Source of the DNA: Loripinus fragilis
Taxonomy: Eukaryota; Mollusca; Bivalvia; Lucinida; Lucinidae
Assembly: GCA_964019695.1 (NCBI GenBank)
Contig: OZ026524.1
Coordinates: 68,226,223-68,290,222, forward strand
Length of the DNA: 64,000 nt
Direction: 5' to 3'
Shown here: one piece after another, positions 26,001-39,500 of the stretch
Numbering within the stretch: position 1 is the first letter of the stretch
How the letters are laid out: each line of letters starts with the position of its first letter
Notes under the pieces: generated by a model
What the model was told of the DNA's origin: nothing
Database searches by the model: none
The model's input: only the letters and a program-made list of their open reading frames with translations
Made by a program: the position numbers and the translations under genes

Positions 26001-29000
26001 ACACCCCCATGGCACCGCGAGGAAGAGCCACTCAACCATAATGTGACACCTGGAACACAAATTAAGCAAAGCGTCTTTATTTGTGAAATTAAGCAAAGCA
26101 TCTTTATTTGTGACTATTAGCCCTTTTAATGCCATGCAGGACCAATTTCCTCTGTTGATGAATTTGATGAAATCTAAATTACAAGCAGTATCAGGACTTT
26201 AGTTAAGAGTGTGTTATGAAAATTTAATTTTCTTATTTCTCAACCAAAACATATGTTGTGGGTACTCAAAAGAACCGTCTCAATGAGACGTTTCTTTTGA
26301 GCACCCAAAACATATGTTAAAACTGATGGGTAAGAAAATATTTACATTTTTACGCTGAAAATTTGTGTTTATCTAAACCTGTGCAGTATGAACCGAACCC
26401 AGGAGCAATCTGATGAGGGTTCATCTTGTTTCATTCCATGGAAAGAAAGGCTACCTTTGGATTATGTATTTTGGTTGCTAGAAGGGATCCAGTCTATTCA
26501 GTCCCAATAGATTAAGCAAACTTTGGGTCACTCACAGTTTATAGGTTAACTAAAACCGTTTATAAACACAAGTTTATAGGCAGAATGTTGATCTGAGAAT
26601 GTTTTTTATGTTAAGTAGAATGGTTGGGGAGTTTGGAAATAAGGTCCGACTTTTACCCAGTACAAATTGGTCCCCATTCTACGACAGCGTACCAGATTAT
26701 CTGGCAAGGGAAACAAGTCTTTATCTAATGTAAACAGTGCTGAAAATCACTCTGAAAGATTATTTTTTCATTGAAAACAGGGGTATTTACAGCATTCAAA
26801 GGATAAGCACTAGTTTCAGGCATTCCTTTAACAAATTTTGGATGCGAGACTGTCTCTCATTGGGTCAGAATTTGTGCGTGATCTGGACAAAAATAGCAAG
26901 AATCCCGCAATCCTGCATCCTAGAATAAACCCTGCCTTCCCAATTCTAAAACTATTTTGCGACTGTTCATTGGCATTAACCTGTACTGGGCCTGGTGGGT
27001 TTATGGTTCTTGTGTTTTTACATCCGGGAGCACCAGAAGGCTCAACTGGTAGTGGTTCTGGTTAAAAATGTCTCAGAAGACAGAGCCACAGCTTAGTGTC
27101 TCATATAACAGACTGGGAGAGCTGGGGATCAAACTAGGGACCCCTGGGTACAAGGTGAGTGGTTTAGGCACTACACCATGCCTGCTAGAATCAGTTGAAT
27201 TGACCAAAAATTTTGAATTAATTTCCCAATTTCTTACTTATGCAAGTCCAAACTTTAAATATTTGTTAAGAAATTTGTACCTTCTTCCACCAATTTGTTC
27301 AGATAAATGACATTTTCTTTGCCTCTAGATAAGAGTGTGAAACTTAATAAAAATCTTATAAAACAAACAAAACATATGTTGTGAGTACTGAAAAGAAACA
27401 TATCAATGAGGCAGCTCTTTTTGAGCACCCAAAACAAATGTTTAAAAAGATCTCTGGAAAAGAAAATGAGCCAGTGCATGAGATTTCCAACAACGTGGTA
27501 TGTGCGAGCAGCAAAGCCTCAGATCAGCCTGCCCATATGCGCAGTTTGATCAGAGCCTTTGCTAGTCGCTTGAGTATTCTATGATTGTTAAGCTTCTGAC
27601 TGAGGGCTATTCCAGAAAAAAATGCCTAGTGGGGGAATGAAGGCAAACAATATATTTTTCTATGGGTGGTTGGTGTGGACATTTTTCAAATTAGATGGGT
27701 CATTGGTGTTTGAAAAAATCGGATTACATGGGTGGTGGGGTTTTAACAGAAACTCGGTTACTGACATATGATAGGTATATCAAATGAAATGTTTCTGTAT
27801 CAATCAAAATATCAAATCCCAATCTGCCTTTTTTTCTGTTGTGTATTTTCATCCAATCTACGCATAAATTAATTTACTTTGTGCAAAAAATAAAATCAAA
27901 ACAAAGTTGTTTTCTATGTTTATAAAGCCGTTACTGCATGCCAAACACTTTTGCAATATGCAATATTTAAAGCAACGTGATAACCTAGGAAACTTTCCAA
28001 ATGCAGCATCAATAACTAGCGGTGTAGGATTGGATAAAACATTGGCTGTTCCAGTTGAGTGGAACCAATGAGGGTGATGTCAGACAGCAAAATACAAACA
28101 AATAAAGTTGAGCAAGTTTATCAAAAACCATGCACTTCAAAACTAAAAAGCATGAAGCTTTTCATTCATTGACAGTCACTGTTTACTGTAGAGTTGGTTA
28201 CTGGAAATGTCATACGTTGAAAGGTGTAGACGACACAGTATAGGAAAATGAGCATGACTTGCCTTTTGCTCTTTTTTTTTAGGAAGCTTATTAAAAAAAT
28301 CACATGGGTACTTACTCTATACCAAAGATCAAACATTTTGCATCGATATACTTATCTTATTTTATTCTATGGGTAGTTGGTATATGAAACTTTCTAATTA
28401 CATGGGTGGTCGGTGTCTGTGGAAATTGAATTCCATGGGTGGTTGGGTCAAAAATAAAGTGCCTTCTTCCCCTCCAGGTATTTTTTTCTGGAATAGCCCT
28501 GAACACAATTTGGAGTTTCTAAGCTTAAAAAGAGGCTACACAGGCTCGTCTGGGTCTACACATGTCAAAATGCCACATTGTTGGAAATCTCATCATGCCA
28601 CAGCTCAAATATTCACAATTTTAAATTGTGAAGATATTTTCACCATTATTATGTCTAGATAATCAAAATATTTGGGCATATTATATGGTGTAAATAAGGT
28701 ATCTTGACAAATTTTCAACATATGGATAAAAATATTCACAATTTCACGACCAAATATTTTATTGATCTGGACCTACGGTGTAAATGAGCCGTGATATGTG
28801 ATTTCCCACAAAGTTGCATTTTGACAAGTGTAGAGCCTGTGCAGCCTCCTGTTTAGCTTAGAAACTCCAAATGATGTTCAGTCAGTAGCTTAACAGTCAT
28901 AGAATACTCAAGGGACTTGCGAAGGCTCTGGTCAGACTGCGCATATGCGCAGGCTGACCTGAGGCTTTGCTGGTCGCACATACCACATTGTTGGAAATCT

Positions 29001-32000
29001 CATGCACATGCTCAAATGTTTTACCTTGGTTTCTTTGTTCTTTTGTTCCGTTTCTGTCTGTAGAACCTGGAGAGTTGATGTCATCGTCTCATCCTTCATC
29101 TTCATACACTCTAGCTGTTCTTTCAACTCCTGTCATCATACAACCAGCAAATAAACTTAAGATTTTAACAACTTACTACAACCATCCAGTACTTAACCGT
29201 AAATGCACCAATCGCAATAAAAGTTATCTGCTGAATCTTGTCTACTGCAAATAATTGCCTAGCATTATTGACAAATTAAGTATAGAAGCAAACAGCCTAT
29301 AAGAGCAGTCTGTTCTGGGTCCACGCTGTTTGCTTCTATACTTAATTCGTCAATAATGCTAGGCAATTATTTGCAGTAGACAACATTTTCAGATGCATTT
29401 TTTCTTGGCATTTCAGGGTTAAACAATAATACATCTTTCATCAGAAAAGTACGGAACTTTAAAATTGGCAACTCAGAATACCTTTTGCAATTTGTTGTTA
29501 TTGTTGTGTTTGTGTTTAACGCCCCACCAACAGCTAAGGTCATATGGAGACGGGGCCACGGCTTAAAGTCTCATCTGACAGACTGATGAAGAGGGGAATC
29601 GAACATGGGACCACTGGTTTACAAGGTAAGCGGTTTATCCACTACACCACAGCGGCTCCTACCTTTAGCAATTTTTGTCAGATAACTTGCATATTTGAAT
29701 ACACCAAGAATTTTTTATGCTTGCATTTACCATGCATATTAAAAACACTTGTCATCTTTGACAGTGTCAATTTATTCGATTTTAAATCTGTAATATGTGG
29801 TTTTTCCATTCATCAGAAAATCCGAATACCACAAATAGACAGCCTATTATTGTGCTAGATGGAATCAAACATATTTGATAAAAATGCTGCCGCTGTAAGT
29901 TGTGAAAGATGTTAATATAGTCGAGCACATCCTACTAACTAACTCAAAAGTGGCAACTTTCTTTTAACCTGATCAATGGCAAAGTTTTGTTGTCTAATTA
30001 GTTTTCTATTTCCTGGATTTCTGGTAAAAATATTCTTGGGAATCTCTTGTGCAGAATTTTCAAAAATAACCTAACTTTGCACTTATCTGGGCATCTGGTC
30101 TGATCACAGATTTGCTATTTGCTCAATAGAATGTTTAATATATAAACTTACAAGTAATAAGCAAAATTTCAATATTCTATTTTGTCTATGTAGCTAGGAA
30201 ACCTGGTTTCGACTTAACTTGGTCGCAAACTCCAAAACCCCAAAAGACAGGTTTAAGCCTGTCCATGCCCATATAATGTACAAAGTAAGAAAGGTGGCAA
30301 AGATCAGAAATCAATACAATCAAGTACCACACCTGACCCATGATACCACATGGGAAAGTGACAAAAACACAATTAACCATCACAAACGAATGCAAAGAGA
30401 TCAGCCCTTTCCCAGCAGGTGACCACAAGGCCACAATGACCAGACGCGAAAGCATGACAAACACAAGACATTAATAACACAAATGATCCACAAAAAATGT
30501 ACCCCCTTGGAATGGTCAGTCAAACCAAACAGTAGATGGATTTTTTTTTGTTTGATTTGTTTCTTTACGTCCCATCAACAATTTTTCAGTTATGTAGGGA
30601 CCGGTCTTCTTGGGTTGAACCAGTAAGATGCTAGGATTAAAATGTCTTGCTCAAGGACACAACACAGTGACGCCTGTGAGGCTAGAACCCACAGCCCCTC
30701 GGGCTCGAGTCAAGCACTCTACCACTGAGCCACTGCGCTCAGGAAGTAGATGGAAGAGTCCCTCATTGAAGAACAGGTTAAAGGGACAGTTTACCTTTAT
30801 TTGTTTGTCTAGGACAGAGTTGCTAGCCACCTGCTTCTCCCTGTCTTCCTTCAAGGTATCATAGTCAGATCTTAGATCCTGAATACAAAAAATATAGAGG
30901 ATAAACAGGGTTCATACAGGCAAGATTGTGTAAAATTCAAGGACCTTTAAAGGACTTCTAAAAGACTTTCCTACTGTTTTCAAGGACTGAAAACTTAAGA
31001 AAAACAGGGTTAATCCTAGGATGGGCCTGATCCATTTTGTGAGAAAACTATTAATGTTTTGCTAAAATGGACTTTATTTTTGGCTGGGCCCCATATACAA
31101 GCTATTCAAATCTCATGCCAATTATGCTCTAATGTGGATATTAAGGATTCTTGGGCCCATCAAATTTTGCAAAGGGCCCATAAAAATTTCAAATGGCCCA
31201 TTAAAATTTTGAAATTTGCATGTATTTGAATGGGATATGGGCCATTGGCCCATTTTAAGGGCCCATTTTCAGTTAAGGCTAGGGGTAACCCTGGAAAAAT
31301 ATGGATTTACATGTTAAAATTCTACTTGGGAAATGCTAGAGTCCATTACTAAAGATATAACTTTAAGAAAATTATTATAAAATTGTTGTGCCTTTATTTG
31401 GTGCAGCATACGCTGCACCAAATAAAGACACCGCTATTTCATACTGATTTAGGTCTCCAAAAACACTGCTGAATTCTCCTGTAAATGGTCAAATTCAAGT
31501 ACTTTTCAAGGCCTTAGAGTGTTTTTCAAGTACTTTTCAAGACAAATTTAATTTTCAAGCACTTTTCAAGACAGTCCTGTATATTCAAGTACTTTTCAAG
31601 CCTGTGCGAACCCTGATAAAACTTATTGAGGTGATTACCAAATATATTTCATTGATATTTTCAACTCACAAGATGAAATATATTTGGTATTTACCGAAAA
31701 AAAGTAAATTTTCTTTTTATTTAATAAAATTTATAGGCTACATGCAATGTTTCACCCACAGAAAAAGGAGGTGCTGAAATGCAAAAAACCAAACATTTTT
31801 GCAAACCCAAATATGTTGTGGGTACTCAAAAGAACCGTCTCAATGAGACGGTTCTTTTGAGCACCCAAAAAATATGTTAAAATTGATGGGTAAGAAAATA
31901 TTTACAAGTTTACGCTGAAATCTGGATCCAAATCGTTTGACCCTCTAATAGTGTTCCTAAAAGATTTTTTTTGAAAAAGGTAACTTAGAAACAAGTCAGC

Positions 32001-35000
32001 AGAGGACAGCAAAAGCAGGCATGCAAAGATTTAAGTTAAATACAAGTACCTTGTGTTCTTTCTCCAAGTCTGAAAAACTGATCTCCAGTTTTTCATTAGC
32101 TTCTTTCAATAGGATATTCTCTGACTCCAAGTCATGGATCTTCAATGAAAAGAGAAATGCCATCAATTTTAGATGAGTCAAAATTTGGCAATATGTGTGT
32201 GTGTTTTTGTTAAGCATTCCAGCAATACTAAATTAAAGGTCATATGGAGATGAGGCTATAGCTTAAAGTGTTATCCGACAGACTGGAGAAACAAACAGGA
32301 AATCAAGCCTGTGATCCAGGGAGCGCAGTGGCTCAGTGGTAGAGTGTTGACTCAAGACCGAGGGGCTGCCGGTTTGAGCCTAACCAGTGTCACTGCATTG
32401 TGGTCCTTGAGCAAGACACATTTATCCTAGCTTAGAACTGGTTCAACCCAGGAAGACCCGTCCCTGTTTAACTGAAAGATTGTTGATGGGACGTAAAGAA
32501 TCAAATCAAACAAACAAAAGCCTGTGGCCCCTTGTTTAAAATGCGAGCAGTTTATCCCGTACACTACAAACCTCATGTCATTCAGCAAAATTTATCATAA
32601 GGTGTATATCCTCTTAGCTTTCAAATTGCCCTCTTCCCTTCTTTTCTTGTTTTTAGGGTAAAGTGTGGTGTTTACTTATACACAGAATGTTACACATGCA
32701 GATGTAACTAAAAAGTTGGTGCCAGCTAGGAGGAAAATTCTTACTAGTATGTTGATCTGATCATCTGCATGCCCTTAATTTGAAATGCAACACCATAAAT
32801 TTCCAAAAAACTTGATTTTTAGGTCCTGAAACCACTCTTTTATTAAAATGTTTGAACATGTGGTATGTTTTGGCATTATGTTATTCTCTATTTTTTAAAT
32901 AGGCCATCTGTTTAAACAAAAGAAAATTATTCAGTTTATTTTGCATTTTCAAAGTATCTTACAAGACCTTATCCTCTTATAAATGTAACAGAAAAAAAAA
33001 TGATGAGAAAAAAAAAAATCTTAGTACCTTTGAGCTTGTATCTGGTTTGTCACTTTCTTCTGCTGACACCTTTTTTGTGAGTTCTAAAATGTAAGCAGAT
33101 CAAATTAGAGCTGAAAACAGTTTTTCTAGTACTCAGAAAAGCCCATTAAAACATTCATTAAAACAGGCCTCTCGTTAAGACTTTGTGATTGAAAATTAGT
33201 TTTCTTATTTCTCAACTCAAAGAGCACCCAAGCTATATGTGAAATCTTATGGATAAAAAATATTAACATTTTTACTCTTAAAATTGTTCTTCATCTAGAC
33301 CTATAAAATACAATTGTTGGCATTTTAACATTTATTAGCATGATAAATACAACATCTGAGAGATATAAAGCAAGAAACATCTGCATATAATATCGGCATT
33401 TAAGTTTTTATGAACAGTTGAAATTTCGTGCTCAGTTGAGTTGACCATGAAAAAAGTTTAACAACCTCGGGGCCTCTTTCATTTTTATCTGCAGCATCCA
33501 GTGTGCTGTAATTTATTTCATAACTCTTTGCCCACTGAGAAATTTTTCATGCTTTTTTGTCATCTCATGATTTTTTTCAAAATCAATTTTTTCTATAAAT
33601 TCTTTCAGGAATACCATCTGAGTGTCAAACATATTGGATCCAGATCAGGCCCGCAATTTTGTTGCGCCTGACCTGATTCCAATCTGTTTGTAAAGGTTAT
33701 GAGCAGATGACACTAGTATAGCAATGAGTTAACTTTTTGTATAGCGGGTAATTGAGCATGCATTTTTGATGTCACATGAACTTTTTCGATAACAAAAACA
33801 ATTCAGGAATGCCATCAGAGATTCTGTTTGGATCCAGAACAGGCTCAATGTTTAGTTGATCCTGACCTGATAAGGGCCACAACATTTTTACGCATCTTTA
33901 CCTATATAACATGTTTAACCCTTAAAGCGCCAAGAAAAAAATGCATCTGAAAATGTCGTCTGCTGAAGTCGTCTGCTGCAAATAATTGCCTTACATTACT
34001 GACAAATTAAGTATAGAAGCAAACAGTGTGGACCAAGAACAGACTGCTCCTATAGGAGCAGTCTGATCTGGGTCCACACTGTTTGCCATGGAGGCTTTTT
34101 AAACATTTCAGCAGATGAAAAAAGCAGACGACTTTTGTTGCGATTGGTGCATTAAGGGTTAAGGTCTCACCTTCATTTTGTGCTTTCAGTTTCTGTACTG
34201 TGACAATTTGTCTCTTTACAAACTTCACCAGATCTTCTCTCAATAGACTGTCCAGCTATTATAGACAAATTACAGGTCATTACAAAAGATTTGTACAGGC
34301 AAGTTTGTGTAAAATTCAAGGACTTTTCAAAGACTTCTAAAAGACTTTATTATGGTTTTCAAGGACTATATTAATGTTGTTTATGAAATATACTGATTTA
34401 AATGTTAAAATTATATTTCAGCAATGCTAGAGGGAGAAAATGAAGAAATTAGTACATGTATTAGAAAATAAGTATAAAATAGTTTGCCTATTTGGTGCGG
34501 CATATGTTGCATCAAATAAAGGCATGACAATTTCATATTGATCTAAGGTCTCCATTAACAGCCTACAGAAAATAGTAAATTTTAAGGACTTTTCAAGGCC
34601 TTAGAGTAGTTTTCCAAGAAAGCCCTCCCTATTCAAGTACTTCTCCAGCATGTGCCAGCCCCAAGAGAAGAGTGCGTAACTGAAAACTATTTTTCTTATT
34701 TCTTAACAAAAACATATGTTGTGGGTACTCAAAAGAACCGTCTCGATGAGACGGTTCCTTTGAGCACTGAAAACACATGTTTAAACTGATGGATAAGTAA
34801 ATAATTGCAATTTTAAGCAAATTATTTTTGATTAACTGGCCCTATGGCAGGCCCCCAGATAAGAGAGCATGACTGAAAATTATTTTTCTTATTTCTCAAC
34901 CAAAACATATGTTGTGGGTACTCAAAAGAACTGTCTCAATGAGACGGTGCTTTTGAGCACCCAAAACACATGTTTGAACTGATAAATAAGGAAATAATTG

Positions 35001-36513
35001 CAATTTTACGCTAATCAATTTTGCTTAACTGGCCCTATGGCAGGCCCCCAGATAAGAGAGCAAGACTGAAAATTAATTTTCTTATTTCTCAACCAAAACA
35101 TATGTTGTGGGTACTCGAAAGAACCAACTCGATGAGACAGTTCTTTTGAGCACCCAAAACACACGTTTAAACTGATGGATAAGAAAATAATCACAATTTT
35201 ATGCAAATTATTTTTGCTTAACTGGCCCTATGTGTGCAAAGATTTTAGTACTTATTATAGCATTATCATGCAGCATGTGCCCAAAAGCCCATGCTGAGTA
35301 TCCAAAGGGGCTAGGTCTAAATTTTGATCGAAGCCTTCATCTTCATCCATACTTTGTGTAAAGGCTAGCCTGAACCTTCATTACTCAACAATGAGATAAG
35401 TGACTTTTTTTATTAATTCTTTCATATGAGTGTCATACAGATTGGATCCAGATCAGGCCCGACATCTTGTCGGGCCTGATCTGGATCCAATCTGTTTGTA
35501 AAGGTTATGTGCAGTGACTCATCTTGAGCCTTTGCATGTCAAAACTAACAACTTGCCATTGCACCTAGTGATGACTCCAAGCAGCCTAGCCATCCGACTA
35601 GTTTGATATTAGAGTCTTGCACAATGAATGCTTGGGTCTTTAGCTCACCCATTAAGTAAACAGCAATGGCTCTGGATAGACTGGGTTGATGCCCAGGCTG
35701 ATCTGAGTCGTTGCTGGGTGCAAAGTCAATTGTTGGTTTTGTCATGCAAAGGCTTACACTGTAACAGTAAAACCTCGAAAATTGGAGCTTTGATTTTTTC
35801 GAAATACACACTATTTCGAAATAAATTCAGGACAAACTGAATTCAGAGAAAAAAACATATTCATGATCTATTTTAATAACTGCCTATAATAACATATATT
35901 TTGGGTGGGTAAAAGAAACGTTTTTGACACGAGATGTTTCTTTAAAAGGGAAAAAAACTGATAAAATCATTTTTGGCGGTTATATAATTTCATGTCTACC
36001 ATCCTATAATTAGAACTATTGATAATTCAAAATAAAACCTATAGTCCTGAGGGCTTCGAATTTGCGATATTCGACTGTACATGCATTACAGAACAATGAA
36101 ATCTCAGAAGTTATTAACTTTGAAACCCCTGATTTTTAAGTCTTGTGTCAGTCTTGTAAACTATTCTGTCAAGTAACTTCAAGTGATGATTCCATTTTTA
36201 GTACAGTCTCTTTATAACAGGAATCCAAATTGCAAACAGTAAAGCTTAAATTGAGCTTGAGGACTTCGACCTCATTTTGAGAGAGAAGGCTTTGCTGGTT
36301 TGGCAAGTGCGGATCCAGAGGGGGGGGGGGGGGGGGGGGGGGCGACAGGGGGTCTGGACCCCCCCTGGAAAATCACAAGTTATATGGGTTTCATGGGGAA
36401 TAAGCAATTGGACCCCCCCCCCCCCTGGAAAATGTTGGACCCCCTCTGGAACCTTGAAAAACGATAGATTTCTTTGAAATTGACCATTTGTCCTCTGTAA
36501 AATAGGCTGAAGA

Positions 36514-36556
<43 letters not shown>

Positions 36557-39500
36557 GTCGTCAGAGCTTTTTTTGTCAGACTGACCTGGACCCCCCCTGA
36601 AGAAAATTCCTGGATCCGCGCATGTTTGGGCATGTGGAGCATTCTAGTGGTGCAGTCAGAGCAGCCCTCCGATGTGGATGGTGCTCCTGCACGTTAATCA
36701 AAAATATGATTATGATTAAGAGTATGCTCATGCTGTGGCTCTAAAAAGTTTTACCATAGAATTTTACAAAGGTCAGGCTCTAAAAAGTTTTACCATAGAA
36801 TATTACAAAGGTCATTTTCTTATAATGCCTTTGAAAAAATTGTCCCTTTTTAACACAGTTCACTTTTAACACTACCCTTTCTTTAGACTGGCTCCAGTCC
36901 TAAAAACAATTTTCACCAATGTGTCATATATACTTGTATCTAGACTTACTCTGATGGCTCTGTTTTAAAACAGAGCCAGCAGAGTAAGACTAGCTACAAG
37001 TATATGAATGGCACATTGATGAAAAATTGTTTTAAGGACTGGAGCCAGTCTATCCTTTCTTATTGACTCCAAATATAGCATTACAAAGAGACGGCATTGT
37101 ATTTTCCTTTATCATACACTGCTCAAAATATTCAAAGGAACACCTGATAATTTTCCATGGGTGATAATGTCAACCCTTGTCCAATAGACAAACCCATACC
37201 CTGTAAACTTTCAAACTGACCACCAGCGGTGGTCATTGTAAAAAAAAACAAGACAAATTCGACAAATTTATATCCCCCGACGAAGGGTTATTTGAGAGAA
37301 ACATGTAAATCACAAAACATAAATCCAATTTATCTAACCCTTAGTTCACCTTCAGTATTATTCAGATCATAACAAACGCCTGTCAAGTATATTTTAGTGC
37401 TTAGTTTAATAAAAAATATACTTACATCTGCACAATTTCAATATCCGACCATTAAACCCAACCCCAGAGGTCAAGGGTGAGTGTAAATTCAAAGTGTTAC
37501 CTTGCTTGTAGGTCTACACTTCTTCCACTTTAATTTGATATGCAACATGACCAATTTTAGAAAAGAAAAGAAAATGACCTTTTGACCGCACCCCAGGGGT
37601 CGTTGGTGTGTGTAATGACAGCATATTTGCTTTCATGGTGCTCTGTGCTCAATTCCCTTTAATTTGATATGCAACACGACTACTTTCAGAAAAAGATATA
37701 GTTTGACCTTTTGACCCCACCGCCTGGGTCGAGGGTGTGTCTGTGGGCAAAAAATTTGCTCCCATGTTGCTGCCAGCGTCCCCAGCTTTAATTTGATATG
37801 CAACATGACTACTTTCAGAACAAGATATAGTTTCTTGCCCCCCCCCCCCCCCTTCCCCGGGTCGAGGGCATGTCTGTGAGCAAAATATTTGCTACTATGT
37901 TGCTGCCAGCATGGTCAGCTTTAATTTGATATGCAACATGACCAATTTCTAATAAAGTTTAATTTTGGCCTCGGTCCCACCCCCTAAGTCCACCCAACTG
38001 GCTCGGACCAAGGCCTTCAAACTGAATTCATATCTAATGCTGCTCTGCCTGTATGCAAAATTTCAGCAAAAAATATTAACAATTGCCTCAGTTATTGCGA
38101 AATTTAAATATTTGACTTTGACCCCTTAGGTGGGGTCAAAGAGGGTGGGCTAAAATTTTGACACTGCCATGCTTATCTACAGGCACTGGGCAATCATGGT
38201 CTATAGTGAGAAGTTGTTAAATATAATAGATTTGATGAAATGTGAAGATCATCACACAATAAAGCTAATGTAAGATTTGCCTTATAATTGCCTATACTAA
38301 AACAAGGGCAATAACTCAAGTGTTAAGGGGCGGATTTTGACCAAACTAATTCATGGTACTTATCATTTGTACCAAGAATGAATCAAATCTGACCAATAGG
38401 TACTGAGATATGGTTCCGGACAGACAAAAAGTGCGGGATGGACGGACGGAATGGATGGACGGACGACGCCAAAACTATATCCCTCCGACTTCGTCGGGGG
38501 ATAATTAAAATACTTCCTGTGGTCAACTTGACCATTACCTTGTGGAAAACAGAGTTAACAGGTAAGATTTTTCTGGTCTCAAGGCATATTTTAAAATTGA
38601 TCTAGTGGTATAGGAAAAGTTGTCATTTAAAGCAAATCATCGAGTCAAAACCCAAGACATAGAGTAATCATAATATCTGTCATTATTTGAGCATTACATA
38701 CTAATGTGTGCTAAAAATGGTGGTACATGTGTATGTCAGTTAACATTTTTTTAAATAATAAGGTAACCGACAACAACATCTCAAAAACCATCACCAATAA
38801 ACCCTCTTTAAAACCTGGGATTGGGATCAAGCATCAAACCTCTTTTCCCTTGTCCTGCTGAGTGCTCTTCTTGGATTTATTGTCTTTTGGAAGCAGTGTA
38901 GATCCTGATCAGCTAGCTTCTTCAGATTAAGATCCACACTGCTTGCACAAAGTCTCTGAACCACAATAGCTTTTAAGCACTAAACCAAAAGATAGGTGTT
39001 CTACTAACATAAAATGTTTCATTTAGCAGGACAAGGGTTTTCATTCAACAATTATACATTGATGACAATTATACATTGATGTAGTTTAGATTGATAGCAA
39101 TATGCACATAGATGATAGAGTGCACAACTGCCTATAAAAATTTAACCATTTTAATTTTAGGACCCCATTTTGATCACTAAGAGCTGTAACTCTTAAGAGA
39201 GCAAAAATACAGAATGATATATGTACTCTTTGTATATACTAATGGATTCTTCCTTCTGGTTTGATACAATAAAACTTGGATAGTCCATTGTACATATCTA
39301 GGGGCATCAGGGGTATAATATATTGCATTTTTGTCTGATGATCTTTTTAACCTTAACAAACACTGTAGACTCTGATAAAATGCTGCATCATGCAGCATTT
39401 CATCTGGGTCTTCACTGTTTGTAAAGGGTTTCCCTGTATACAATGGGTTAAGAGCTACGAAATCATATAAACTGTGATATGTCTCTATTTAAAGTCTTTG

